42,847 nt of DNA, from contig CAJMLV010000025.1 of the NCBI GenBank assembly GCA_905214345.1, positions 1 to 42,847 on the forward strand, in the 5' to 3' direction. Both the position numbers and the translations under genes were made by a program. Positions 16,229-25,500 of this stretch are shown piece after piece. The stretch's first letter is position 1. Every line of letters starts with the position of its first letter. Source of the DNA: an uncultured bacterium. GTDB lineage: Bacteria > Bacillota > Clostridia > Oscillospirales > Ruminococcaceae. The notes beneath the pieces were generated by a model. It did no database searches and was not told where the DNA came from. It worked only from the letters and a program-made list of their open reading frames with translations.

Positions 16229-17668
16229 TTAATACGCAACGCCCCAGACGACCATCGTCTTGGCGGGTTTGCCGCAGACCGGGCAAACATCAGACAGGTG
16301 CTCCTGCTCAAAGGGCATGCAGCGGCTGGACAGCCCTGCCTGCTCCTTCATGGCTTCCTCGCAGGCCAGCTCGCCGCACCACATGGTCTTGACGAAACCG
16401 GTCTTGGCGGCCACCTTCTCCTTGACTTCTTCCATGGTGGTGGCGCTGACAGTGCGGGCCTCGCGGTTCTGCAGAGCGCGGTCGTACAGGTCCTTGGCCA
16501 GAGCCTGCATGGCGGCCGGAATGGCGGTCTCCAGATCCTCAAACTTGACGAACTGCTTTTCGCGGGTGTCGCGGCGGACCAGCACGCACTGGCCCTGCTC
16601 AATGTCGCGGGGACCCACTTCCAGGCGCAGAGGCACGCCCTTCATCTCCCACTGGGAGAACTTCCAGCCGGGAGCCTTGTCGGAGTCATCCAGCTTCACG
16701 CGGGCATACTTGCCGATGGAAGCGGCCAGCTCCTGCGCCTTTTCCAGCACGCCGGGCTTGTGGGCGGCCACCGGGATGATGACCACCTGCACCGGGGCAA
16801 TGGCCGGGGGCAGGATCAGACCGTCGTCGTCGCCGTGGGTCATGATGATGGCGCCGATCAGGCGGCTGGAAGCGCCCCAGGAGGTCTGGAACGGATACTG
16901 CAGGGTGTTGTCCCGGCCGGTGAAGGTCACGTCATAGGCACGGGAGAACTTGTCGCCGAAGAAGTGGCTGGTGCCGCTCTGCAGGGCCTTGCCGTCCTTC
17001 ATCATGGCTTCGATAGTGTAGGTGGCTTCGGCACCGGCAAACTTTTCCTTGTCGGTCTTGCGGCCCTTGACCACCGGGATGCACAGGTCGTTTTCGCAGA
17101 AATCGGCGTAGCAGTTCAGCTGCTGCTCGGTCTCGGCCTCGGCCTCGGCGGCGGTTTCATGGATGGTGTGGCCTTCCTGCCACCAGAATTCACGGGTGCG
17201 CAGGAACGGACGGGTGGACTTTTCCCAGCGGACCACGCTGCACCACTGGTTGTACAGCATGGGCAGATCGCGGTAGCTCTGCAGCACATGAGAGAAATGG
17301 TCGCAGAACATGGTCTCGCTGGTGGGACGGACCGCCAGGCGCTCTTCCAGGGGTTCGCTGCCGCCGGCGGTGACCCAGGCCACTTCGGGGGCAAAGCCGT
17401 TGACCAGTTCGCCTTCCTTTTTCAGCAGGCTTTCAGGGATCAGCATGGGCATGGCGACGTTCTCATGGCCGGTAGCCTTGAAGCGGGCGTCCAGGTTCTT
17501 CTGGATGTTCTCCCAGATGGCGTAGCCATAGGGGCGCAGCACCACGAACCCTTTCACGCTGGAATATTCGACCAGTTCGGCCTTCGTGCAGATGTCGGTA
17601 TACCACTGCGCAAAATCCACTTCCTGCGCGGTGATCGCTTCCACCATCTTTTTCTTATCGTTTGCCAT
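16229..17668 (-). CDS. proS: Prolyl-tRNA synthetase, short archaeal/eukaryotic type
   Basis: A 479-aa class II aminoacyl-tRNA synthetase that charges tRNA-Pro. It lacks the INS editing domain of long bacterial ProRS and has the C-terminal zinc-binding extension with the CPVCGKPAKTM cysteines and a terminal Tyr, hallmarks of the ProS type 3 found in archaea, eukaryotes and many Firmicutes. Motif 1 surrounds ARFKATGHENVAMPML, motif 2 is FLRTREFWWQEGHT, and motif 3 is TSWGASSRLIGAIIMTHGDD. ATG 17668 opens MANDKKKMVEAIT. A stand-alone editing protein would be expected elsewhere. Confidence 0.96.
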   Translation of the reverse strand: MANDKKKMVEAITAQEVDFAQWYTDICTKAELVEYSSVKGFVVLRPYGYAIWENIQKNLDARFKATGHENVAMPMLIPESLLKKEGELVNGFAPEVAWVTAGGSEPLEERLAVRPTSETMFCDHFSHVLQSYRDLPMLYNQWCSVVRWEKSTRPFLRTREFWWQEGHTIHETAAEAEAETEQQLNCYADFCENDLCIPVVKGRKTDKEKFAGAEATYTIEAMMKDGKALQSGTSHFFGDKFSRAYDVTFTGRDNTLQYPFQTSWGASSRLIGAIIMTHGDDDGLILPPAIAPVQVVIIPVAAHKPGVLEKAQELAASIGKYARVKLDDSDKAPGWKFSQWEMKGVPLRLEVGPRDIEQGQCVLVRRDTREKQFVKFEDLETAIPAAMQALAKDLYDRALQNREARTVSATTMEEVKEKVAAKTGFVKTMWCGELACEEAMKEQAGLSSRCMPFEQEHLSDVCPVCGKPAKTMVVWGVAY

Positions 17669-17704
17669 TGCTTTTCCTCACACTTTCTACAATTCTAAAA
17701 GGGA

Positions 17705-17941
17705 TTACAGGCGCTCCTCCACATAGCTGACCACGTCGCCCACGGTACGGAAATTCTCGATGTCCTCATCGGGGATCTCCACGCCGAACTCGTCGGACAG
17801 GGTGGTGATCATGTCGATGACGTCCAGGCTGTCGGCGCCGAAATCTTCCACAATGTCGCTGTCGGGGGTGATCTTTTCCGGCTCAACGTCCAGCTGGTCG
17901 GCCAGATACTCGCGGATGCGCTCAAAAACTTCGGATTCCAT
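17705..17941 (-). CDS. acpP: Acyl carrier protein
   Basis: A 78-aa acidic four-helix protein that carries acyl chains in type II fatty acid synthesis. The phosphopantetheine site is GADSLDVIDM with Ser38, and the C-terminal EIPDEDIENFRTVGDVV helix is canonical. ATG 17941 follows AAGGAGAG; a Met six codons earlier lacks such support. It is 36 nt upstream of proS and has its own consensus promoter. No fab gene is in the window. Confidence 0.95.
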   Translation of the reverse strand: MESEVFERIREYLADQLDVEPEKITPDSDIVEDFGADSLDVIDMITTLSDEFGVEIPDEDIENFRTVGDVVSYVEERL

Positions 17942-18005
17942 TCTATAACTCTCCTTCATCTATGTTTGCCCGCGGGTTAACGGGCAGAATGCAAGTCTTC
18001 ATGTA

Positions 18006-18036
18006 ATTATATATCGTATCCCATGCGCCTTGTCAA
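18006..18036 (-). promoter_or_regulatory. Promoter of acpP
   Basis: On the minus strand a perfect TTGACA (18036-18031) is followed 19 nt later by TATAAT (18011-18006); an overlapping TATATA gives 17-nt spacing. It lies about 65 nt upstream of the acpP start. Confidence 0.7.
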
Positions 18037-18066
18037 GGTCAACGGAACTTTTTTGTGGCCCGGCGG

Positions 18067-18095
18067 TTGTACGCCGCCCCCAAAAGCGATATGAT
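18067..18095 (+). promoter_or_regulatory. Promoter of dapF
   Basis: TTGTAC (18067-18072), a 17-nt spacer and TATGAT (18090-18095) lie 30 nt before the dapF start. A strong CAGGAGGG ribosome site follows. Confidence 0.65.
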
Positions 18096-18125
18096 AGAGG
18101 GAGAGACTACACAGGAGGGCCTTTT

Positions 18126-18980
18126 ATGCAACTGGAATTCACCAAAATGCACGGCTGCGGCAACGACTATATCTATCTGGACTGCCGGGAGACCGGACTG
18201 CCGGAGAAGATCGCGGAATGGAGCCGCACTTTGTCCCGGCGGCACTTTTCCATCGGGGCGGACGGCATCATCTGCATCTGCCCGCCGGTGCTGGCGGGGG
18301 GCGACGCTACCATGCGGATGTTCAACGCCGACGGCAGCGAGGGCCGCATGTGCGGCAACGGGGTGCGCTGCGTGGCGCAGTACCTGTATGAACACGGCAT
18401 AGCCAAGGACGTGATCGAGATCGACACCCTGATGGCCGGTCGCAAGACCCTGCGCCGCCTGGGTGCAGGCATGTGGCAGGCGGACATGGGCCGGTTTGAA
18501 GCCAACCCCGACGCCCTGCCCGCCGTGGGGCTGGGCAGCGGGCCGCTGGTCCACGCCGACCTGGTGGCCGCGGGCCGCAGCTGGGACGCAGCCTGCGTGA
18601 GCATGGGCAACCCCCACTGCATCGTGGAGTGGCCTGACCTGGACACCCTGCCCACCGGGGCAGCGCTGGCCGCCATCGGGCCTGATTTTGAGAAGCACCC
18701 GGCCTTCCCCGAAGGGACCAACACCGAATTCGTGTATGTGCGGGACCCCCACCACCTGGTCATGCGGGTATGGGAGCGGGGCAGCGGCGAAACCATGGCC
18801 TGCGGCACCGGCGCTTGCGCCACCGTGGCGGCCATGGTCCTGCGGGGCGTGTGCCCCCGGGGCGAGGCGGTCCAGGTGGAACTGCTGGGCGGCACTCTGT
18901 CCATCACCATCGACGCCGACGACGCGGTGCAGATGGCCGGCCCTGCCGAAACCGCCTTTGTGGGTCGGGTGGAAGTGTGA
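18126..18980 (+). CDS. dapF: Diaminopimelate epimerase
   Basis: A 284-aa PLP-independent racemase converting LL- to meso-diaminopimelate for lysine and peptidoglycan synthesis. Two-fold pseudo-symmetric domains each supply one active-site Cys: Cys76 in ADGSEGRMCGNGVRC and Cys226 in ETMACGTGACAT. The N-terminal FTKMHGCGNDYI and GNPHCIVEW blocks are canonical. ATG 18126 is 8 nt after GGAGGG; the open frame extends upstream through the promoter and is not real there. It is monocistronic with its own promoter and terminator. Confidence 0.97.
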   Translation: MQLEFTKMHGCGNDYIYLDCRETGLPEKIAEWSRTLSRRHFSIGADGIICICPPVLAGGDATMRMFNADGSEGRMCGNGVRCVAQYLYEHGIAKDVIEIDTLMAGRKTLRRLGAGMWQADMGRFEANPDALPAVGLGSGPLVHADLVAAGRSWDAACVSMGNPHCIVEWPDLDTLPTGAALAAIGPDFEKHPAFPEGTNTEFVYVRDPHHLVMRVWERGSGETMACGTGACATVAAMVLRGVCPRGEAVQVELLGGTLSITIDADDAVQMAGPAETAFVGRVEV

Positions 18981-19014
18981 GTCCCATCCCGCTTCCTTAT
19001 ATAAAGGTAAATAC

Positions 19015-19056
19015 AAGCGCCCCCGCACCGGGTTGCTGCCGGGCGGGGGCGCTTTT
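19015..19056. terminator. Terminator between convergent dapF and the 3D-protein gene
   Basis: A 12-bp stem AAGCGCCCCCGC (19015-19026) with its complement (19043-19054) is followed by TT/TTG on the plus strand and a short A-rich flank on the left. It mainly ends dapF and may act in both directions. Confidence 0.75.
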
Positions 19057-19074
19057 GTGCTGCTTAACAGGAAC

Positions 19075-20202
19075 TCAGTGGTGGTCGGCCAGGTCCGCTT
19101 CCCGGATGGCGTCGTTTGCCTCCTTGTAGGCGGCGGCAGTCTCGTCATCGATGACATACACCGTCACAGGAATGACCGCACTGGTCACCGATTCCTCGTA
19201 GGTTTCGTAGTACAGGTCGATGAAGGCGTGGCCTTCCATCATGGCCGTACCGGTGTCGGCAGCATAGGCGTAGCCGTAGACAAACCGGCCGTCATCCGAG
19301 GTAATGTACAGAAGAGTGCCATAGGGAATGATGTTCGGATTTACCGCCACGGTGCCGTAAGTCAGGCGCTGACCGGATGCGCCCTTCGCCGTCTTGGAAG
19401 CGGAATATCCGGTGGAGCGCTGGCTGGTGTAGACCGTTTCCACACCTTCCACGGGGACGCCGTCCACCACTTCGGGACCGGTGAAAATGGACACCGGAGC
19501 GCCTTCGCCATAGCATTTGACTACAGCGGGTTCCATGGCCACCACCGTTTCACGGCCGGCTTCCACCGTTTCGGTCAGTTCGCCGTCCACCCAGATTTCC
19601 CGCCAGGTGACCAGGTCCAGGCCTTCCTGGCCCTCCTCCAGCACCAGCTGGGTGTCGGTGTTGCGGTAGTACAGGCTGGATTCCCGGTACTCGGTTTCGA
19701 TGGGAATGGTCTCCTCGGTGGTGTAGTCCACATACTCCACCCGCTGCAGGGTGACGCTGTCCCCCCGTTCCAGCACTTCGTCCAGGGCAGGTTCCACCAC
19801 GTCGGCCTCCCCCACCTCAATGCCGGCTTCGTCCAGCAGTTCCCCCACCGTCTCGTCGGTGGCCACCAGGTCGGTGGTCTGGCCGTCGGCGGTGACCGGC
19901 ACGGTGAAGGCCCGCAGCACATGGATGCGGTCACGGCCGTTGCTTTCCACAATCTGAAGTTCGTCCTCGCTGCCGGGGGCGGTCAGGCCCGCCTGGTCCA
20001 CGATGGTGTTCACATCGGTGGCACAGGTGACCACCACGCCGCTCTGGCCGTGGGTGTCACTGATCTCCACAATGTGCATACTGTCGCCGACCACTGCCAG
20101 ACAGACGCCCAGCGACGCCGCCGCGCAAAGCAGCACGGCGCCGTGAGGTCCGGCGATTTCCAGACGGCGGCGGATATGTTCACGGGTTTTGACTGATAAC
20201 AT
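19075..20202 (-). CDS. YabE-like cell-wall protein with G5 and 3D domains
   Basis: A 375-aa exported protein. A membrane segment or uncleaved signal (about 20-38) is followed by two DUF348/ubiquitin-like segments (about 50-90 and 100-145), a G5 domain (about 150-235, ending in the GRETVVAMEPAVVK region) and a C-terminal 3D domain (about 268-345: STGYSAS, then YGTVAVNPNIIPYGTLLYI and YAADTGTAMMEGHAFIDLYY with the conserved Asp residues). This is the architecture of Bacillus YabE and clostridial cell-wall hydrolases related to resuscitation factors; the 3D domain is MltA-like and acts on peptidoglycan. A long leader with an intrinsic terminator suggests attenuation control. It was the gene just downstream of rpsI before the mobile element inserted. 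Confidence 0.88.
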   Translation of the reverse strand: MLSVKTREHIRRRLEIAGPHGAVLLCAAASLGVCLAVVGDSMHIVEISDTHGQSGVVVTCATDVNTIVDQAGLTAPGSEDELQIVESNGRDRIHVLRAFTVPVTADGQTTDLVATDETVGELLDEAGIEVGEADVVEPALDEVLERGDSVTLQRVEYVDYTTEETIPIETEYRESSLYYRNTDTQLVLEEGQEGLDLVTWREIWVDGELTETVEAGRETVVAMEPAVVKCYGEGAPVSIFTGPEVVDGVPVEGVETVYTSQRSTGYSASKTAKGASGQRLTYGTVAVNPNIIPYGTLLYITSDDGRFVYGYAYAADTGTAMMEGHAFIDLYYETYEESVTSAVIPVTVYVIDDETAAAYKEANDAIREADLADHH

Positions 20203-20273
20203 GCAAGCTCCTGCCTTTTTGGGATATGGCGTGCCCGAAAGCCCGCCAGATGTTTACAACTTTTGCGGCGCAT

Positions 20274-20380
20274 AAGAAAAGGCCGGCCACGAAGGCCGGC
20301 ACCCTATGCTTGGGCAAAGATGCCGCGAAAAACAAAAGCGTTGAAACCATCTGCACGGAACTGATTCCCGGCAATGGTTC
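20274..20380 (-). promoter_or_regulatory. Candidate attenuator leader of the 3D-protein gene
   Basis: From a predicted start near 20380 the minus-strand RNA can fold a CCCGG/CCGGG hairpin or a longer AACCAT/ATGGTT stem. It then reaches an intrinsic terminator (GCCGGCC 20288-20282 reversed, loop of five, GGCCGGC, then TTTTCTT at 20280-20274), still 71 nt before the ATG at 20202. Termination here would yield an RNA of about 105 nt; readthrough would express the cell-wall gene. I could not match it to a named riboswitch. An independent small RNA is the alternative. Confidence 0.5.
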
Positions 20381-20386
20381 CGGGTT

Positions 20387-20415
20387 ATTATACTTCACTT
20401 TTGTGCGGTTGTCCA
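20387..20415 (-). promoter_or_regulatory. Promoter of the leader / 3D-protein gene
   Basis: On the minus strand TGGACA (20415-20410), a 17-nt spacer and a perfect TATAAT (20392-20387). Confidence 0.75.
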
Positions 20416-20513
20416 TAGACTTTTTCGATTTTTCACTTGTTATCGGGCAATTGCACAGTCTTTGCCCCGGAATCTCAGTGAATTTTGTTCCGCTTCCGCA
20501 TAAAAACACCATC

Positions 20514-20548
20514 AAAAAAAGCTGCCGGCCCGGCGGGTCGGCAGCTTT
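20514..20548 (-). terminator. Ancestral rpsI terminator, now stranded
   Basis: A GCTGCCG/CGGCAGC stem (20521-20527 with 20539-20545, plus an inner CCC/GGG) is followed by seven T on the minus strand (plus A 20514-20520). It lies just beyond the duplicated last codons of rpsI (20570-20585) in the orientation of rpsI, so it was the rpsI-rplM terminator before the 10.6-kb element inserted. Confidence 0.75.
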
Positions 20549-20564
20549 GAACAGGCAAAAAACT

Positions 20565-20585
20565 CGATTAGCGCTTGCTGAACTG
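20565..20585 (-). repeat. attL: duplicated 3' end of rpsI
   Basis: The 16 bases at 20570-20585 (AGCGCTTGCTGAACTG) are identical to 31226-31241, the end of intact rpsI. Read on the minus strand they encode Gln-Phe-Ser-Lys-Arg followed by TAA. The next five bases outward match at three of five positions. This is the far junction of the integrated element. Confidence 0.88.
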
Positions 20586-20814
20586 TTTCTGATGCGGCAA
20601 ATGTGTTCTGGTTGCTTCGGTTTAAGCGTTTTCCGGAGGCAATAATAACACAGAACCGTGCATTTTACAATCATCCACGCAGAAGTTTTCGCAACTTCAG
20701 CCAGAATCCACAAGGCACCTTGCTTCTTTTCTGCTTCTTATCCACGGCAGCTCAGGGCTGTGGAGAGAAGCACAAAGAAGTAAGGTTCTTTTTATTTTCC
20801 CCTCACCTCACATT
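20586..20814. other. Spacer between attL and cargo operon
   Basis: No coding region is supported. There is a small inverted repeat AAGTT-TTCGC-AACTT near 20684-20700 that could be an arm-type integrase site. The rest carries no clear signal, and no strong terminator for the cargo operon was seen. Confidence 0.4.
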
Positions 20815-22533
20815 TTATAATTCCCAGATTTTTGCTTGTGTTTTCATTGCGATTCTCCCTTTAGCAGCAAATTTATTTTTACTAATAGCATCTGCCATAA
20901 TTTGGATTTGGTCATCGTCTGCATTCACAAATAGTACAAGTTGCTGCGTAGCACGTGAACACGCAACATAAAAGTTTTTCTTCATATCACTATTAGTAAA
21001 GCAGCTTTCATTGATATCCGTAACGATAACAACACGGCTTTCTAGCCCCTTAAACTTGCGTGATGTAGTGAACATTACAGCGGTATTGGACCTTTCTTTT
21101 AGGATCGGTATTCCCGCAAGTCTATTCACCCCATTCATTATAGAGTTTTCCTCTTTTTGCAATGATAAAATTACTATATCAGAATACTCATAGCCATATT
21201 TATCGCCTGTAAGTAATTTAAGCAAAGTTGCAAGCTTGAGTAAAGCCTGACCTTTTACAAAACTGATGCCTGTTCGTTCCCCATCAACCATCATTACTTT
21301 TTGATTGAGCTCTACATCAATGACATTATAAGCTGTTAAAGCGATCTCACGCGTATTTCTACAGTTCTTGGTCAGGAGTAATTTGCATTCTGAGTTTCTA
21401 ATCCATTCTGGAACTTCTCGCGTTGTAACAAGCTGGTTTTTGTCATAAAAAGCAAAGAAATGCCCTTCTCTCAGCTCAGTAAAATCTTTGAAATAGAGGA
21501 TCTCTGAATTTTCAAAATCCTGTGCTTCATCCACTATAACATCATCAAAGTCCAATGCATCCCAACTTATCTTTTGTAGCTCAGCAGAGCGTAGTGCAGC
21601 ACTTGATATGTCAAATCCAGGTCTGTATTTGGTTATAAAAGTATTCAAATTATAATAAGTCACATTCTCGTATGGATACCGGCGTAGAAGGTCCATATAC
21701 AAAAATCTATTGAAGCATAGAAATAAAACTTTTCTCCCTTCAAGTCCAAATCTTCGGGCGGCCTCCTTTGCTATTAAAGTTTTACCCGTGCCTGCAACAC
21801 CTTGTATTGTAGCGTTTTTTTGCTCTGAAATATAATCTAATAGTCCAGTCTGCTCATTTGTCAGTTTCAAAAAAGCGTGATCCAATTCTCCCTTGCGTGC
21901 CGCCGGTGCTGTAATTAACTCAAAATCATTTGCGATTAGATCGAGTATTCTCTGAAATTCTTCATCCGAAACGCTTGTTTTATTATAATTCTCGTAAAAG
22001 TCGAATACCTTTCTAATCGCATTAGCTCCATACTGAAAATCCTCGTCTCCAAGTATCGCTCCATCAACTTCTCGATATTTTAAAGGGAAACTTCCAATTT
22101 TATCTTTTATCTTACATGTCGAAAACCAAACTGCAGTTTCTATCGGGAATCTATCCTCAAGATTAAAAGCAATGTTATCAATTTGCCTACGATAGTGATA
22201 AATACCATCAATAGCTTGTGATAGTGGATCGTTTTTCTTCTGTGGATTAAGGATATTCACTTCCCGCGTTTGAGAGTTTATCTGATGAAAAACGCCACCA
22301 TGACATTCAATTTCACCGCCTTTAACCTCAAGCACAAGAGCCCCCAAATTTTTGTTTAGGATAAGGAAATCATTTTCTTTCCATGTTGTTTTCCATCTAC
22401 TTCCTTTTTTTGCCCATTGAACCGAGTGGAATACATAATATGTATCCGGTAATTTTTCGAGCAATTCATAGACTCTAATCTCTGAATACGGAACATCTGC
22501 TAAATCTTCCTTTTGTGGATAAATGTGTGCCAT
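20815..22533 (-). CDS. NERD nuclease-like domain fused to UvrD-type SF1 helicase
   Basis: A 572-aa protein. Residues about 15-120 form a NERD (nuclease-related, PD-(D/E)XK-like) domain: Glu23, Asp55 in ENDFLILN, then LEVKGG with Glu69 and Lys71, so the predicted metal site is intact. The helicase part begins with the P-loop GVAGTGKT (245-252), followed by VDEAQDFE (DEAQ 335-338), LLTKNCRN (motif IV region), FTTSRKFKGLE and FYVACSRATQQLVLFVN (motif VI), i.e. a UvrD/DUF2075-like SF1 motor. It starts 1 nt after the stop of the RecQ-like gene, so the two are translationally coupled. AT-rich codon use differs sharply from the chromosome. Function is inferred as DNA processing, probably defence. 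Confidence 0.82.
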   Translation of the reverse strand: MAHIYPQKEDLADVPYSEIRVYELLEKLPDTYYVFHSVQWAKKGSRWKTTWKENDFLILNKNLGALVLEVKGGEIECHGGVFHQINSQTREVNILNPQKKNDPLSQAIDGIYHYRRQIDNIAFNLEDRFPIETAVWFSTCKIKDKIGSFPLKYREVDGAILGDEDFQYGANAIRKVFDFYENYNKTSVSDEEFQRILDLIANDFELITAPAARKGELDHAFLKLTNEQTGLLDYISEQKNATIQGVAGTGKTLIAKEAARRFGLEGRKVLFLCFNRFLYMDLLRRYPYENVTYYNLNTFITKYRPGFDISSAALRSAELQKISWDALDFDDVIVDEAQDFENSEILYFKDFTELREGHFFAFYDKNQLVTTREVPEWIRNSECKLLLTKNCRNTREIALTAYNVIDVELNQKVMMVDGERTGISFVKGQALLKLATLLKLLTGDKYGYEYSDIVILSLQKEENSIMNGVNRLAGIPILKERSNTAVMFTTSRKFKGLESRVVIVTDINESCFTNSDMKKNFYVACSRATQQLVLFVNADDDQIQIMADAISKNKFAAKGRIAMKTQAKIWEL

Positions 22534-22534
22534 T

Positions 22535-25500
22535 TCAGCTCAATTCCTTTTTTATAGATTCGTAATCAATCGCGTTAATTTTATATGCATGCCAACCTCT
22601 CACTCTAAAAAATCCCATTGTTTTGTCAGATGTATCTTGCTGACAAATTAAAGTATCACGAGAAGGCCAAGACATAAGAATATCACTACCTACATCCGCT
22701 TTTTTGATTTCTGTCTGAAGATATTCAGGAATGTTAATACCTGTTTCTCCAAGTTCTTTAATGATCACATGATCATTCTCGTCAAAAAAGTCTCCCACAT
22801 CTTCCCAGCTCTTAAATTTTGTTGTTTGATAGGAATGTTCTTTGTCTATCGCCCGCGTCATCTTAACTGCGTTAACATTTTGAGGCTTAATATTACACAG
22901 CACATCATAGCCAAGGAAATAATTTTCAATATAGTCCCATCTTTCCTCGTCTGTTTCTATTCCATTGAAGAAGTGAAGTAGAACTTCTATATCGCGATCA
23001 TGTTTTTGCTTTGCTTTGCTTACATAACCATTCGAATAATACGTTTGCCCCATAACAATACTTCTAAACTTATTTGGATCATTTAAACGAATAAAAATTT
23101 CCGGTTCCGAACCTCCCAGAACCTCATATGTAATATAGTCGAAGATCGATAACAATTTAAGTGCAACAACAGATGTGGTGTCTGATGTCAAACTAATATA
23201 ACTGGAATAGCTACAAGAATCACATATTCTCGATAAGTTGCTAATGATTCTCGACCTCAAAATTGGCCTGCGCATGAATTCTTTAAAATTTCCATTTGTT
23301 AGAGAATATTGAGTCTTTCCTGTAGTTTCACTAGTTCTTCTTTTTACGCAGCGCCCATTCGGATCAACCAATTCGAACAAAGAATTCGAAATAATTCTAG
23401 CATTTGTTATTCCGAATCTCTCGCGAAGGATTTTTACCATATCATCTAAAGCGAAATAACTTCTTCCAAAGCTTGTATACAGCGTATTGGCTATATATTC
23501 AAAATCATCCAAAATTGTCTGTCGCAAGTCAGAAAGCAGCATATCCTTCCGCGCTTCGATATTAACTTTCTGTCTAGGTGCAAAAAAAGACCTTATCTCT
23601 GGCATAATAACCACTTTATCACTGGCTGTAGAATCCGGATTAAAATACCAATATTTAAACTGTGGGAAAGAAATATTAGGATAGTAATTTTCCCATATTT
23701 CTTTCAAGTCAATAGAATAAATATCTCCTATATCGCTTAATACAGAGCCATCCGCTTGCCTTTCATAATGACGTCCTTTTTCAATAAACTTAAAACAAAC
23801 CCCATATCGGGAAGACAATACTTCCTTTTCATGTTCCTTATCTATGCAGACAAACGCTTTCGTAAAAACACTTTGCGGGCGAGAAACAATAACTTTAAAG
23901 TTATATTTATCAAAGAAATCCTTTTCAAGCATCAAAAGACAGGTTTTCAATTTATTTATGCACTGATCCTCATCTTTTGCACCTTTACCATTGAAAATAT
24001 AAGTAAATGATTCTGGCGAAATCAAAAAACTACGGGCTTCTTTTTTGTTTTTATATGTGTTATAGATTCCCTCGATAACAGCTTTGATTTGATATTGCCT
24101 AATTTGAGACATACCAAACAAAACCTTCATAAAATTGATATCATTATAGTAATTATCTGTAATAGCCGTACCCCTCATCGCCTTTTTACGCGCGGCACGC
24201 CCGATTTCTTGCACATAATCACATAAATTCCCGGTCACTGCATAGTGATACACATTCTGGACATCATCCACATCGACTCCCATACCAAATGCTTTTGTTG
24301 CCAGCATAATTGGTGTCGTTCCTTTACGAAATCCCTCAAATGTTTCTCTTTTCGCGGCATTAAAAGCCTCACGACTTAAGCCATCTACATTTCTACCCGT
24401 ATACAATCCTATTCTTTTATCTACGGTCATTCCAGTAAAGCCGCGAATTCCTTTAAAGGCATCGTTTGCCAAAGATGCATACGGAAAATAGACAATCGTT
24501 TTTTCGTTTTTTGCAAGCCATCCTTTAATACGCGCATCTAGCGCTTTTGTCTTTTCAGCCTCATACTCTGGTTTTGGCAACCTTTTTCCTTCAGCTTTAT
24601 GGACAATATCAAAACCGATGTCATCCCTGCGTACGTAACCAATATATTTTATAGGATTTTCCATATACAGACTTATAACCGTATCGCTTACCGAGTCATC
24701 AATTCCCCCATTAATCGCAGTTGCCGTAAATGCACATACCGGGAAATGATACACTTTTCTTTTAATTCCCTTTTTTGTTTGAATTTGATTGCGCAACCTA
24801 TTAATGTATCCGCCTAGATACCAATAATCCGGTCTAAATCCTACACCCCAGGTTGTAACAATATGGGCTTCATCAACTATAAGTAACCCTATTTCTCTCT
24901 CACCTATAATCGTTTCAATAGAATAAGAGAGGAGCGTTTCAGGACTCAGATATAAGAGATCTATTTCACCTTCTTTGATTTTCTTTAAAACCGCCTCTTT
25001 CTCAACTTGCGAAATCAGGTCAGAGTTAAATGCCGCAACTCTTGTATATCCATTTTTGTTTAGCTTTTCTTTCTGATCCTGCATCAAAGCCTTGACTGGC
25101 TCGATAATGATTGTTAGTTTTTTATATTTTTGTGCAAGGTAAACAGCAGGGATCTGAAACATAACAGATTTGCCTGCTCCCGTTGATGCTGTGATAAAAA
25201 TATCTCTAAACGAATTTCCCGAATCTACATCATAAGATTTTTCAGCCTGATGTATAATTTCCTGAATTATCTGCCCTTGAGAAAGCTCTATCACTTCCTT
25301 ATCAATATCAGGATTTTTATAAAATTTAATCTTTCTAAAGCCGGTAAAACCGGCTATACCAATATCATTTTTAGCGATATTAGCAAGCGCATCCTCCATT
25401 GTTTGATCTTCTGGGAGAATCTCATGAAACCTTACCAGACGAATATGATTTTCTACACAGTATGCTTGCAAAGACTCCTGCATGCGCTTTGATACATAGC

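Noticed and set aside
20565..20585. A truncated second rpsI gene
   Set aside because: Only the last about five codons plus stop are duplicated, equal to the att core; this is a site-specific recombination junction, not a decayed gene.
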